From positions 2,052,237-2,116,236 of the forward strand of contig OX345644.1 in the NCBI GenBank assembly GCA_947044365.1: DNA of 64,000 nt, given 5' to 3'. How positions within the stretch are numbered: position 1 is the stretch's first letter; every line of letters begins with the position of its first letter. The stretch comes from Petrosia ficiformis. Its lineage: Eukaryota > Porifera > Demospongiae > Haplosclerida > Petrosiidae. The notes under the pieces were generated by a model that saw only the letters and a program-made list of their open reading frames with translations, made no database searches and was not told where the DNA came from. A program made the position numbers and the translations under genes. Shown here piece by piece: positions 1-10,695 of the stretch.

Positions 1-19
1 TATAGGCCCATCTTTGGGG

Positions 20-290
20 TTAGAGCTGGGCCCAGTACTAGTAGTCATGCAACACAGTTACCATACTGTTCCTGCTCAGTGTTGTATAACTGGGCCCAGT
101 ACTAGTAGTCAAGCAACACAGTTACCATACTGTTCCTGCTCAGTGTTGTATAACTGGGCCCAGTAGTACTAGTCAAGCAACACAGTTACCATACTGTACC
201 TGCTCAGTGTTGTATACCTGGGCCAGTACTACTAGTCAAGCAACATACTCTACCTGCTCAGTGTTGTATAACTGGGTCCAGTACTACAGT
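20..290. repeat. 64-bp minisatellite, about four units, copy 1 only
   Basis: Unit starts CTGGGCCCAGTACTAGTAGT and includes GCAACACAGTTACCATACTG. The other units have a single partial unit at this position (about 17283 and 32430). Confidence 0.85.
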
Positions 291-879
291 GAAACTCCTC
301 TATTGAGAACACCCTGAAATGAGGACACTTACAAATGTCCCAAATTGTGCTTTATAATATAAATTAACCCCTGAAATGAGGACACCTCTGTAATCAGGAC
401 ACTTACAAATGTCCCAATGCTGTCCACAGTATTAAACCAAGTGGCAAACCCAACGTATACAAATATATATATATATATATATATACATACCCACCACAGA
501 CCTAAGTTATTAATGTCCTGTCTATACTTATTTGAAGTTAATACTATCTCGTATTCAAATGAAGCTATAATCACTAAAACTGTCCTATTAGGCTAGTAAT
601 AATTATCACGTGACTATCACATGACATCATGTATGATATTGGCCATCAACAAACTCTGAATTACACATACTTACATTCATAAGTCTTCCTTTAGCGAAGA
701 AGTCCAACCCAACTTTCCCCTCAGGTATGTGACTCTTCTCATCTACCAACAGCTCAATAATCTCTTCCATGTTACAAGTTGAGAATAAGAGACCAAATAG
801 TCTTGAAGATATTAGACGAATCCAGGTATGAGGATGTAGAAGATAACATTGGATCCGGTCTACATATAACACAACATAT

Positions 880-1330
880 AACCAGTCACTCAGTATACAC
901 TTACCCCATATATTATAATACAGGTTATACAAGTCACTATTACTTGTATTAGTTAATGTACTCACTCACTATACACTTACCCCATATATTATAATACAGG
1001 TTATACAAGTCACTATTACTTGTATTAGTTAATGTACTCACTCACTATACACTTACCCCATATATCAGGTTATACAAGTCACTATTACTTGTATTAGTTA
1101 ATGTACTCACTTGGTATACACTTACCCCATATATTATAATACAGGTTATACAAGTCACTATTACTTGTATTAGTTAATGTACTCACTTAGTATACACTCA
1201 CCCCATATATTATAATACAGGTTATACAAGTCACTATTACTTGTATTAGTTAATGTACTCACTCACTATACACTTACCCCATATATTATAATACAGGTTA
1301 TACAAGTCACTATTACTTGTATTAATTCCA
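880..1330. repeat. 77-bp minisatellite carrying exon 56 tail plus splice donor, six units
   Basis: Each unit, read on the minus strand, contains the last codons of UTP20 exon 56 ([15 protein letters not shown]) and its GTAAGT donor. One unit has GTGAGT instead, and one is shortened. Confidence 0.85.
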
Positions 1331-1685
1331 CACTCAGTGAAAATCTTTTCCATGGTAACAAGAGTATTAAATATAAGATGATCACCACCTGTAATAGGAT
1401 CTAAACTAGACTCATCTCTCTCCTCGTTATCTTCATCCTCCTCTTCGGGTTTATCCTCGGTAATTTCAGACATTTCATCATGATGTAGACATTCCAAAAG
1501 AAGTGTTAATATCTTTTCTAGTCTACGTTCAAATTCCCTTTGTTCCACATCTACTAGTAATCCTATTATCTGTACACCTAACTGTTTATGAACTAGCTGA
1601 AATATAAGACATACATGTACAATCATATTAGTTTATAGATTTGAACTAATTTTTAAAAGGGACACTTTCTTGCATAATAATAACT

Positions 1686-1882
1686 CTTACATTTAATCAC
1701 TCATCGTTCCATCATTTTGTATAGTCTCGCGTTAGAGTGGGAGGGGCTGGCTACGCGAGACTACATTTTGTACAGGAAGTCAATGAAATTTGGTATCTAA
1801 GAAGATTAATAATAGCTCTTCCTGGATACCAAATTTCATTCACTTTCTGTACAAAATGGTGGAATGACGAGCGATTGAAAGT
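1686..1882. mobile_element. Near-palindromic MITE, copy 1 unit, carrying a nested 42-bp element
   Basis: The outer inverted repeat is TCGTCATTCCACCATTTTGT and its complement, with inner arms AATGAAATTTGGTAT/ATACCAAATTTCATT around TAATAATAGC. A 42-bp insert at 1722-1763 (TAGTCTCGCG...CGCGAGACTA) is flanked by CATTTTGTA duplicated (1713-1721 and 1764-1772). Confidence 0.75.
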
Positions 1883-2252
1883 GTTACAAAGTTGAGATTA
1901 AAACTTATCATCAATTTAATACTGTAGCTGCACTAACTTATATACAGAATGATAGACAATAAATAGAGACAATTATTGTAAAGGAAAAACAAATAGGGCC
2001 ATGCAAACAATATTATACAGAGCTAACAATGTTCAAGTCTTTGTCTCTGCATTGTAACAAAAGTAAGTGTGATCAAAATTATGCACAAGAAAGTGTCCCT
2101 TTTCCCAAATTAGATCATATATAATTATAAGTGTCACAATATCTACAGTATAGATATAAATTAGTTGTTATTAAAGTTTGTAATTAAATGTCATTATTGC
2201 TGATCATGTGACCTGTGCCAATCAGAGTGCAGATATAAATTAGTTGTTATTA

Positions 2253-3018
2253 CCCTCGCCGCGTAGCGTAGGCGGAAGGGTACGGTAATTGTTTTGTCTG
2301 TGTGTCTGTGTGTCTGTCTGTTAGCACTTTTTCTGGAAAAATAAAAACATTGACAATTCAAACAGGGTACTGGTAGACTTCAAATTATACAGGGAAGAAA
2401 AATAACGTAGGAATTCTTCTAAAACCTTTTGGTTCTAAAGTTATGACAATTGTTATAACTCACATTTACCGTTCCACGACTTTAAGATGAAACGAGGGCG
2501 ATAACGAGAGTAAATATGGACACACAAAACACAAGTGATCCTGGTTCATGGCTGTCGCTAGCCAACAAATACTTCAAACCAAAAACAAATCGACGTAATG
2601 GTTGCTACTACACCACCATTGATGCAAGATAGAACGCTACCTAGCTCCACCTACAGGTATGTGCATGCGTCATTTACTAAACACGTGATTCAATACGTTT
2701 TCACACGGAGACTTTAGAGGGAGACTTTAGAGGTAGACTTGAGAACGTCTTCATTGTTTGAGAATTAGATGTAAGATATAATTATATACATGTACAAATT
2801 ATACATTTCTTTCATTGATATCCTTTTTTTGTCTTTTATAATATAAAGTTATAACAGTTTTAATTAATGCCCATAAATGTTTTTCAAATTTATATTTCTA
2901 TTCCATGTAACAAAAGTATTGTTTGTTTCATACACAAAGTTTATTATATTTTGAAAAAAATTGTAGTGCTTTGTATTACTTTGCCATGTAGGCGAGGGTC
3001 CCGTCCCGACGGCGCTCG
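2253..3018. mobile_element. 766-bp insertion with TTA target duplication (possible PIF/Harbinger-like non-autonomous element)
   Basis: Compared with copies 2 and 3, which read GTTGTTATTAAAGTTTG without interruption, copy 1 has 766 extra bases flanked by TTA (2250-2252 and 3019-3021). Both ends contain CCCTCGCC/GGCGAGGG, but the ends are not a perfect inverted repeat. The first 30 bases form a hairpin around GCGTAGCG. A GTCTGTGT tract follows. No long frame is present. The 3-bp TSD suggests PIF/Harbinger; the class is uncertain. Confidence 0.6.
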
Positions 3019-3098
3019 TTAAAGTTTGTAATTAAATGTTATTATGGTATAGTGATGTACTGATATGGAATATACCAATACTTGATAATGGTCTAATG

Positions 3099-3444
3099 TA
3101 GTGATGTGCGATACAACTAAATAATAGTATTGCGTATCGCTACCAAAAATATCACGATACGATACAGTATCACGATATTTGAAATAATATTGAAACACTT
3201 ATAAAATGTAAATAAATGTCCTATTTGGATGTATTTGTCAAGAAATGGTAAAAGAAATCAATGAAAGTTATGCGCACTAGCTTGTTATAATTACTTTTAG
3301 GTATCAAATTAGACAAATTAGAAAAACCATATTTACTAAACTGTCCATTCCAGTGTATCGATACACCCAAAAGCTAATATTGTATCACGATATTCAATGA
3401 AAATATCGATATTTCGATATATCGATACGTATCGCACATCACTA
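3099..3444. mobile_element. hAT-type MITE, 346 bp
   Basis: Terminal inverted repeats TAGTGATGTGCGATAC / GTATCGCACATCACTA are flanked by the 8-bp target-site duplication GTCTAATG (3091-3098 and 3445-3452). The same site is empty in the sister units near 18865 and 33963, where a single GTCTAATG is present. An 8-bp TSD and TAGTG ends fit the hAT superfamily. No transposase frame is present. Confidence 0.88.
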
Positions 3445-4689
3445 GTCTAATGACTGATATTGATTACTGATCCAATTATCAGTACATCACTATTATGATA
3501 GTATTTTAATACAAGAGGGACCTCTAGATGTATCATTAGTGAATGTAAAGGTACATGTATGTTTTGAGGATGTCTTTAAAATATAATTAACATACATTTC
3601 TATGACTCATCCAATAAACAGCCATTGTATTAATATCATTACGTTTCTCTTTACTGATCTATAAAGATATAAAGACAGGTACTCAGTTAAATAGATCAGG
3701 AATGAATAGATAGATAGATTAAGCTATATGATACACAGACAGGTAGGAATAGTTTAGTTATAGTTTTAGTTAACTTAAACTATATAATTGAATATTGTAC
3801 AAGTAATTCAATTTGATTTACAACATATCAGAACCTTTTTTAATAGGGTCCTAATCACTTCAGCAATCATTTGACGACAGAGAGGAGACTCTTCATTGAT
3901 CAGTTGAGATGCAAGTGGTACAAAGAAGTACATAGCATTACTCAATAGTACTTTCTGTGTGTTTAAAAGAGTATATGAATAGTGCATATCACATGACATT
4001 GAACCAATCATATTTTCATATACTTGTCACCTGATCAATATGTGATTATATAGAATAGTATATATCACATGACATTGAGCCAATCATATTTTCATATACT
4101 ATCACCTGATCACAGCATAATACACACTTAAGAATGTATTAACTACTTAGTACACAGTTACATGTGAACATGTGACCAAACACACTAGACATGTCAAGTG
4201 ATAGATACTAAATCATTCTTTACAGTGCATAATATGGTACTCAGGTCTAATCTCAATATTTATTAAGCCCCACCCACATGCTATATTAATACCTGGATCA
4301 GGTGTACATAAATACATATACATATATACATGTATTAATTAATATATACAACATGAGAATGTTAAGAGGGTAATAAACCTGAGGGAATTTATTGAACACA
4401 AGACCCAGTGTCTCTATGACTGACTCACGACCAAACTGTTCCTCAAATCTGAAAGATAATATGTATATGTTAAGAATTGACAGGCAAACTGGTTCTCAGT
4501 CTAACAGACTGGTTCTCAGTCTAATGGTCTGATTCTCACCCTAAATTAGCAATAAAGAAGTCCAGATGTTGATTGATCTTTTTTCCCAATGGATAGTCTA
4601 ACAGGAACTGTATAACAGACTGTATGTGTATAGGAATGAGTTACATTATAATAATATCCATTTATCATTAATCTATCAGCAATTCCGCA

Positions 4690-5030
4690 TCCATCCAGTC
4701 CGTCAGTCTGTCCATCCATCCATCAATTCATCCACCCACCCATCCATCCATCTATCCATCCATCCATTAATCCATCCATCCATTCATCCGTCTGTCTGTC
4801 CATCCATCCATCCACACGTTTGTCCATCCATCTGTCTATTCATTCGTCCATCCACCCACCCGTCTGTCCATCCATTCATCTGTCTGTCCATCATCCATCC
4901 ATCCGCCAATCCATCTATCCATCCATCCGTCCACCCACACATCCATCAGTCCATCCATCCATTTGTCTGTCTGCCCGTCCTTCTATCAGTCCGTCCGTCC
5001 ATCCATCTGTCTGTCCATCCATCCTCACAT
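4690..5030. repeat. (CCAT/GTCC)n tract, copy 1
   Basis: Degenerate CATC repeats with TCTGTCTG interruptions inside a UTP20 intron. Equivalents are at 21305-21655 and 35245-35575, with shorter related tracts at 5570-5770, 22190-22390 and 36115-36300. The long [10 protein letters not shown] frames here are translations of the repeat. Confidence 0.9.
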
Positions 5031-6654
5031 TTCTACTGTTTGCTCTTATTCTACTGGTATCTCCTCTTATAGACAGTTCTGCTATCTTACGCATCACATC
5101 ATGGATTTCGTCAACAATAAAACGTCTGTCTAGAATTGCCTGAACAATGATAGAATAGAGGTAATGGTGAACATCAATGATATTTAGTTACCTTTAGAAG
5201 AGGGAAAGCTGTACTTTGTCGTTTATAATCATCAATATCTTGTTCGATATACGATAGAAGCAGACGTAGTTCATCCTCTGATATCTTGTAATAAGTATAA
5301 TCATGAATAATCGCTGTCATTGACTATAAGAATATATTATACTGATAAATTAATTATATTTTATTATCTAGACTTTACTTTGAAGGCAATAGCTATTAGT
5401 TCTTGATTTGAACTGGTTGTGACACCTCCTGAATGTATAAAAAGTCTTAATATTGAAAATAGTTGAGTGTTGATCTCTGAAACATGAATCTACAAACAAG
5501 AGACATTTTAAATTCAAGACGTCTCATTATTTAGTTTTACTATTCAACCATCTATAAATGTATACATCCATCCTTTTGCCTGTCTGTCTGTCTTGTACAT
5601 CCATCTATCTGTCCATCAATCCATTAATCTATTCTTCTATCCATCCACTCATCCATCCATTGATACTTTCATCCATCCATTCATCCACTGTTCAAATCCA
5701 CTCATCCACCCACCCACCCATCCATCCATCCATCCATCCATCAACTCATCCATCTATCCATCAGTCTATTCTTACTTGTAATGAAGGTAAAGGAAGGTGT
5801 AGTATAGTAATAAGACAGTGAAGAGCTCTGGATAATACTTTAACATGACGTGAGGAGAGTACCTCTGACAAGATTGGAACAAAGGGATCCAACATTTCAA
5901 GATGTTCTTTACAACCACTTTTATATTTGCCTCTTTTGAGAGCCATTCTAAAGAGCTAAATACATGTATATATATACATGTACATACGTATATGTATAAA
6001 TAAATATACATACATTGTATGTAAGTATATACGTACATACATGTGTATATCCTCGTATATGTACATACGTGCATACGTACATGTACATGTACATGTATAT
6101 GTACATCGTCTACATTAATAAATACATGTACATACATACCTATGTACATACACATACATACACACATACATGTACATACATACGTACATGTATGTATACA
6201 CATACATACATACATACACACAATCTCTCACATGTAGTCCAAACTGAGTCATAATATGAACTGATATAGAACTTTCTTGAACAGGACAGTGTGGTTTACT
6301 ACCAGTTGGAACTGGAAGAAGCAGTCTGGAATCCACTGGACGAAGACCTGTTGTTTTGTCTTCTGGGATTTTGGGTCTGAGAAAGTATGGAAAAGATGAT
6401 AGTCATCATAACAAGCTTAATGAATATCTGTAAATTCATCTCTCATAAAATATGATCATATATGTACATGTACATGTATGTTTGACTCTAGGTAGTTGGA
6501 ATGTACATGTACATACATGTAATACATACATTAATACAGCGTCATCCCATATTTCGCTATATAGATATCAGTCTCTATCTACCACATGAAGTTAAAATAT
6601 TCAGACTATATTAATTTACAAATACATTGTATTTCATGTTATAAAGGTCATAAA

Positions 6655-7185
6655 CCACCGGTTCTTACCTCCAACACCCCACCATTGGTTGAACTTTATT
6701 AAACCAAAATACTAAATTAATATATGCTCTTCAGTTTGTAAACATTGGTTTAGCGGCTAAGATTGGAATTCTGGTTACCTAATTGACTACCATTGGTCAG
6801 TAACATGGCTATATTCCTTCCCTCATATAATTCCAAGGTACATGTATATATTCACATATGCTTTGATGCTTTGGTGTTACTAGACTCTTGACAGGGATAG
6901 TCTGGCCTTGGGAACCAGAAGTGGGGGTTAAAGACATCTTGGTGGGATCCCAACCCTCCCCTCTCTATCCGTATCTGGAAATGCTCAGAGTCCTGTTCAC
7001 CAATGCACCAGTAAATACATGTAATAATAACTTACTTACAAAACCCTGAAGTCAAACAATGGCCTATTCCTACTGGATTACAAAAGATCCTACTCCCTTG
7101 AAAACTTTACTTACCATGTGCTCTCCTAATTAATCTTAGGTGGGCGTTTTTAATTAATAATTAGCAAGGCTATTACGATGCTGTT

Positions 7186-7216
<31 letters not shown>

Positions 7217-8638
7217 GTATAAAAAAACCCCACAGGGGTGGAGACTAGGGGCCCCCACCTCTGTGGGGGCCCCTGTCTGATTGAACATTTTGTTAAACAT
7301 AATTTTATATAACTGGCGAGATTATTGTGTATTCTATTAGAGGCTTATTTATGAGTATAGGGCTTTATTGATCTTACCTTTCATAAAGCACTCAGAGATG
7401 CAAGTGGGAGGTGGCGAAACGTTGCCCAACTGCAATAACAGCTGGGCGTTTACTTGATCCCTCCTCCTTAGGCATGTCTCAGGCCGCTTCACTGGTACTT
7501 GTCGTTACAGTGGCTAACTGCTTGTAGTTGACTTTCCCAGGCTAACGAACCATATGGTGTGTTTAGGGGTATATACGTGTTGGGTGGAACCTCTGTCCTG
7601 GTCATTCCACTAAGGTGAGCAGCGAGGGACCAACACCAAATAGTATAAAGTTCAGTCAAGTCACTGATCTCACAGACGATGACTCTCCCCTAAGGTTACC
7701 CACATCGAAAAGTGCTTTGTTCATACATGTTGGGTGGAACCCCTGTCCTGGTTTATACCACTGAGGTGAGCAGCGGGGAACCTGCTCCAACTAGTGTATG
7801 TAGATGTGTAGTTTTATGTTGGGTGGAAGGGGCAAGCTAACTGAACACACCATTAAAAGCCCGGGGGTCCAACAGGTTGAGAGCGGTCGGCAGTTTTTAC
7901 CAACTGAATCAACAGATGGCTCGCACAATTGTTCTCTCACACACAGAGATATCCCTCGGGTCTGGATATTGTGATGGCTAACAGAGGGCGTTATTGTAGC
8001 CTTGTGTCAACACAACAGAGCCACCTGGCTGATTAGAACCAGTATGTGTTAGTGTGTATTTACGTGTTGGGTGGAAAGGGCAAGCTAGCTGAACCACTGA
8101 GGCAGGTAGTGCACAATTCCAACACCAACAGTGTAAAGTTTCTGTCCTGTCACAGAAACGAAGACGGTGATTCTCCTCTGAGCTTTAGTCAGACGACCCA
8201 GTATTTCACTCATGGTTCAGATCTTTCCTATATTTGGGACTTTATTGGTCAAAAGCATGCAGTGTCACAAACAGTATTTAACAATCTTAACTTTTAACAT
8301 ATTCACATATGCTTTGATGTTACTAGACTCTTGACAGGGATAGTCTGGCCTTGGGAACCAGAAGTGGGGGTTAAAGACATCTTGGTGGGATCCCAACCCT
8401 CCCCTCTCTATCCGTATCTGGAAATGCTTATAGAGTCCTGTTCACCAATGCACCAGTAAATACATGTAATAATAACTTACTTACAAAACCCTGAAGTCAA
8501 ACAATGGCCTATTCCTACTGGATTACAAAAGATCCTACTCCCTTGAAAACTTTACTTACCATGTGCTCTCCTAATTAATCTTAGGTGGGCGTTTTTAATT
8601 AATAATTAAAATTATTGCAAGGCTATTACGATGCTGTT

Positions 8639-8690
<52 letters not shown>

Positions 8691-8710
8691 GTGTGCGTGC
8701 GTGCGTGCGT

Positions 8711-8760
<50 letters not shown>
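6655..8760. repeat. About 2.1-kb copy 1-specific block flanked by direct repeats
   Basis: It replaces the region that holds UTP20 exons 45-46 in the other units. A direct repeat of about 350 bp (6848-7216 and 8299-8757, starting ATATTCACATATGCTTTGAT and ending in a (GT)n tract) flanks a GC-richer core. The core contains three degenerate GTTGGGTGGAA modules and a palindrome GGGGCCCCCACC...GTGGGGGCCCC. No coding capacity longer than a short frame at 8046-8297 is visible. Origin unknown. Confidence 0.65.
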
Positions 8761-8761
<1 letters not shown>

Positions 8762-8939
8762 AATAGTTTATGATTATAAAGTCAAAACTAAAGGTATTAT
8801 CGGACGGAGATGATGGAGACATGAGTCTGTGTCTCCAGGTTTCAGTTTTGATACTAATCCATGAAGAAGATGATAAATACTATATGCTAAAACATGGAGC
8901 TAGAAAAATATATTTAATAGAATATAATAAATAGATAAA

Positions 8940-8961
8940 TACATGTAGATCAACCAGTGGT

Positions 8962-9006
<45 letters not shown>

Positions 9007-9275
9007 CAATCAGTGGTTAGATAGATAGATACATGTAGATAGATAGATAGATAGATAGATAGATCAATTATTCGTTAGATAGATAGATAGATAGATCAAT
9101 CATTCGTTAGATAGATAGATCAATCATTCGTTAGATAGATAGATACATAGATCAATCATTCATTAGATAGATAGATCAATCATTCGTTAGATAGATAGAT
9201 AGATAGATAGATCAACCATTCGTTAGATAGATAGATACATAGATCAATCATTCGTTAGATAGATAGATAAGACAG
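8940..9275. repeat. (GATA)n tract with interspersed ATCAATCATTCGTTA, copy 1
   Basis: GATA repeats broken by TCAATCATTCGTTAG. Equivalents are at 24355-24590 and 38245-38490. It lies just 3' (gene sense 5') of the exon 43 region. Confidence 0.85.
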
Positions 9276-9639
9276 TTGTATAGACATATGATAGTTATTT
9301 ATAAACCTGGTATCCTCTAGTTAGAGAGCCTTTCATTTCTGATATTATATATTGTAGAAATCTTGATCCTAATGCTTGAGCCATTTTTAGTAATGTATCT
9401 CTAGCTATCTCTCTAACATCATGTACTCTACTCTTTAAAGATTGACAAACTTTAAGCAAAACACTGGAGAGGAGAAACAAGTATATACTATCAATATTTC
9501 ATACAACAGGGGAGAGGGATCCCCCAATTCCAATCCCCCTTGATTTCAGACCAAATACAACTACAACATGCAATAACATCTAAGATCAAGTGCTGTACAG
9601 AAACAGAGATTTTTCTAGTCATATTTATTATACTACCTA

Positions 9640-9945
9640 TTTCAGCTAAACTAAGAGCCTGGCTATGAGCCTGGATATGAGACTAGCCTATTAAAGCCTT
9701 GGTATCAGACTAGATAATCAAGAGCCTGGGTATGAGACTAGACTATTGAGAGCCTGGGTGCGTGACTAGACTATTAAGAGTCTGGATACGAGACTAGACT
9801 ATTAAGAGGCTGGGTATGAGACTACACTATTAAGAGCCTTGGTATGAGACTACACTATTAAGAGTCTGGGTAAGAGACTAAACTATTAAGAGGCTGGGTA
9901 TGAGACTAGATTATTAAGAGCCTGGGTACGAGACCTAATGTTTGT
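9640..9945. repeat. 27-29-bp tandem repeat, copy 1
   Basis: Unit GAGCCTGGGTATGAGACTAG + ACTATTAA, about ten degenerate units. It recurs at 24965-25275 and is only about three units in the intact gene (38880-38985). Confidence 0.8.
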
Positions 9946-10204
9946 GGGTATTAACAACACAATTTCTACTATTTATACACATACATGTACATGCGATTAA
10001 TTTATTACTTACCCTGGTAAATGTGCTTCTAATGATGATTCTGGTAAATGTAGAAGACATTTTGTGATTGCTATAGCAACAGGAACTCGACATACATATA
10101 TACATTCATACATACATACATACATACATACATACACACATACATACACTTGCTGTTTGGTTCACTTTCTCCTCCTCTTCAACTTTCAACTCTTCATCAT
10201 CATC

Positions 10205-10345
10205 ATATTTTACACAATTAATACTGATGTTATTAGTTACTACAGTCCTGTGTATATATTATATTATACACAATTAATACTGATGTTATTAGTTACTACA
10301 GTCCTGTGTATATATTATATTATACACAATTAATACTGATCTTAT
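10205..10345. repeat. 56-bp minisatellite upstream of TRIM-NHL copy 1, about three units
   Basis: Unit CAGTCCTGTGTATATATTAT + ATTATACACAATTAATACTG + ATGTTATTAGTTACTA. Confidence 0.85.
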
Positions 10346-10695
10346 TGTTATTACATTTAGTAAAAGGTATATAATCATGGTTTGGATGGTACAAGTTTCT
10401 TAATACTAAACTCCATCAATCATAAGTATATATACTTTGCTTATTACTGAAGCTGGATATGGTTACTTCAAGTATGTTAGATTATGTGGAAGTGGTTTGT
10501 TTAGTTAAATACTATCTGATCTTGTTTGATGGTATTAACAATATTCATAGACCATATACTAACATCATGTGATATACTTAATTAATACCATATTTGGTTA
10601 ACAAGGGGTGTATCCAAAGTGACCTTCAATCACTCACAAGACTAAACCACATCTTCATCAAATATATTTTTGGATATAAAGTGGACAGGTTTAAA

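Noticed and set aside
4626..5072. Long frames rich in [10 protein letters not shown] (also at 21244, 35183, 55546 and 62987-63604)
   Set aside because: They are translations of (CCAT)n/(ATGG)n microsatellites within introns, in several frames at once.
8046..8297. 83-aa frame in the copy 1-specific block
   Set aside because: No recognisable domain, no splice context, and it lies within degenerate repeat modules.
6848..8757. LTR retrotransposon suggested by direct repeats of about 350 bp
   Set aside because: No TG...CA ends, no primer-binding site or polypurine tract, no gag/pol frame, and the repeats end in a (GT)n tract.
8595..8822. Frames of CVCVCV / HTHTHT (also 25344-25681 and 39206-39658)
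   Set aside because: Readthrough of (GT)n/(CA)n and CATA repeats; no protein-like composition. The exception is the exon 41 part at 39431-39662.
10594..10695. N-terminal 34-codon extension of TRIM-NHL copy 1
   Set aside because: Copies 2 and 3 lack it (in-frame stop or no ATG); the shared ATG in TTTAAAATGG is the better start.
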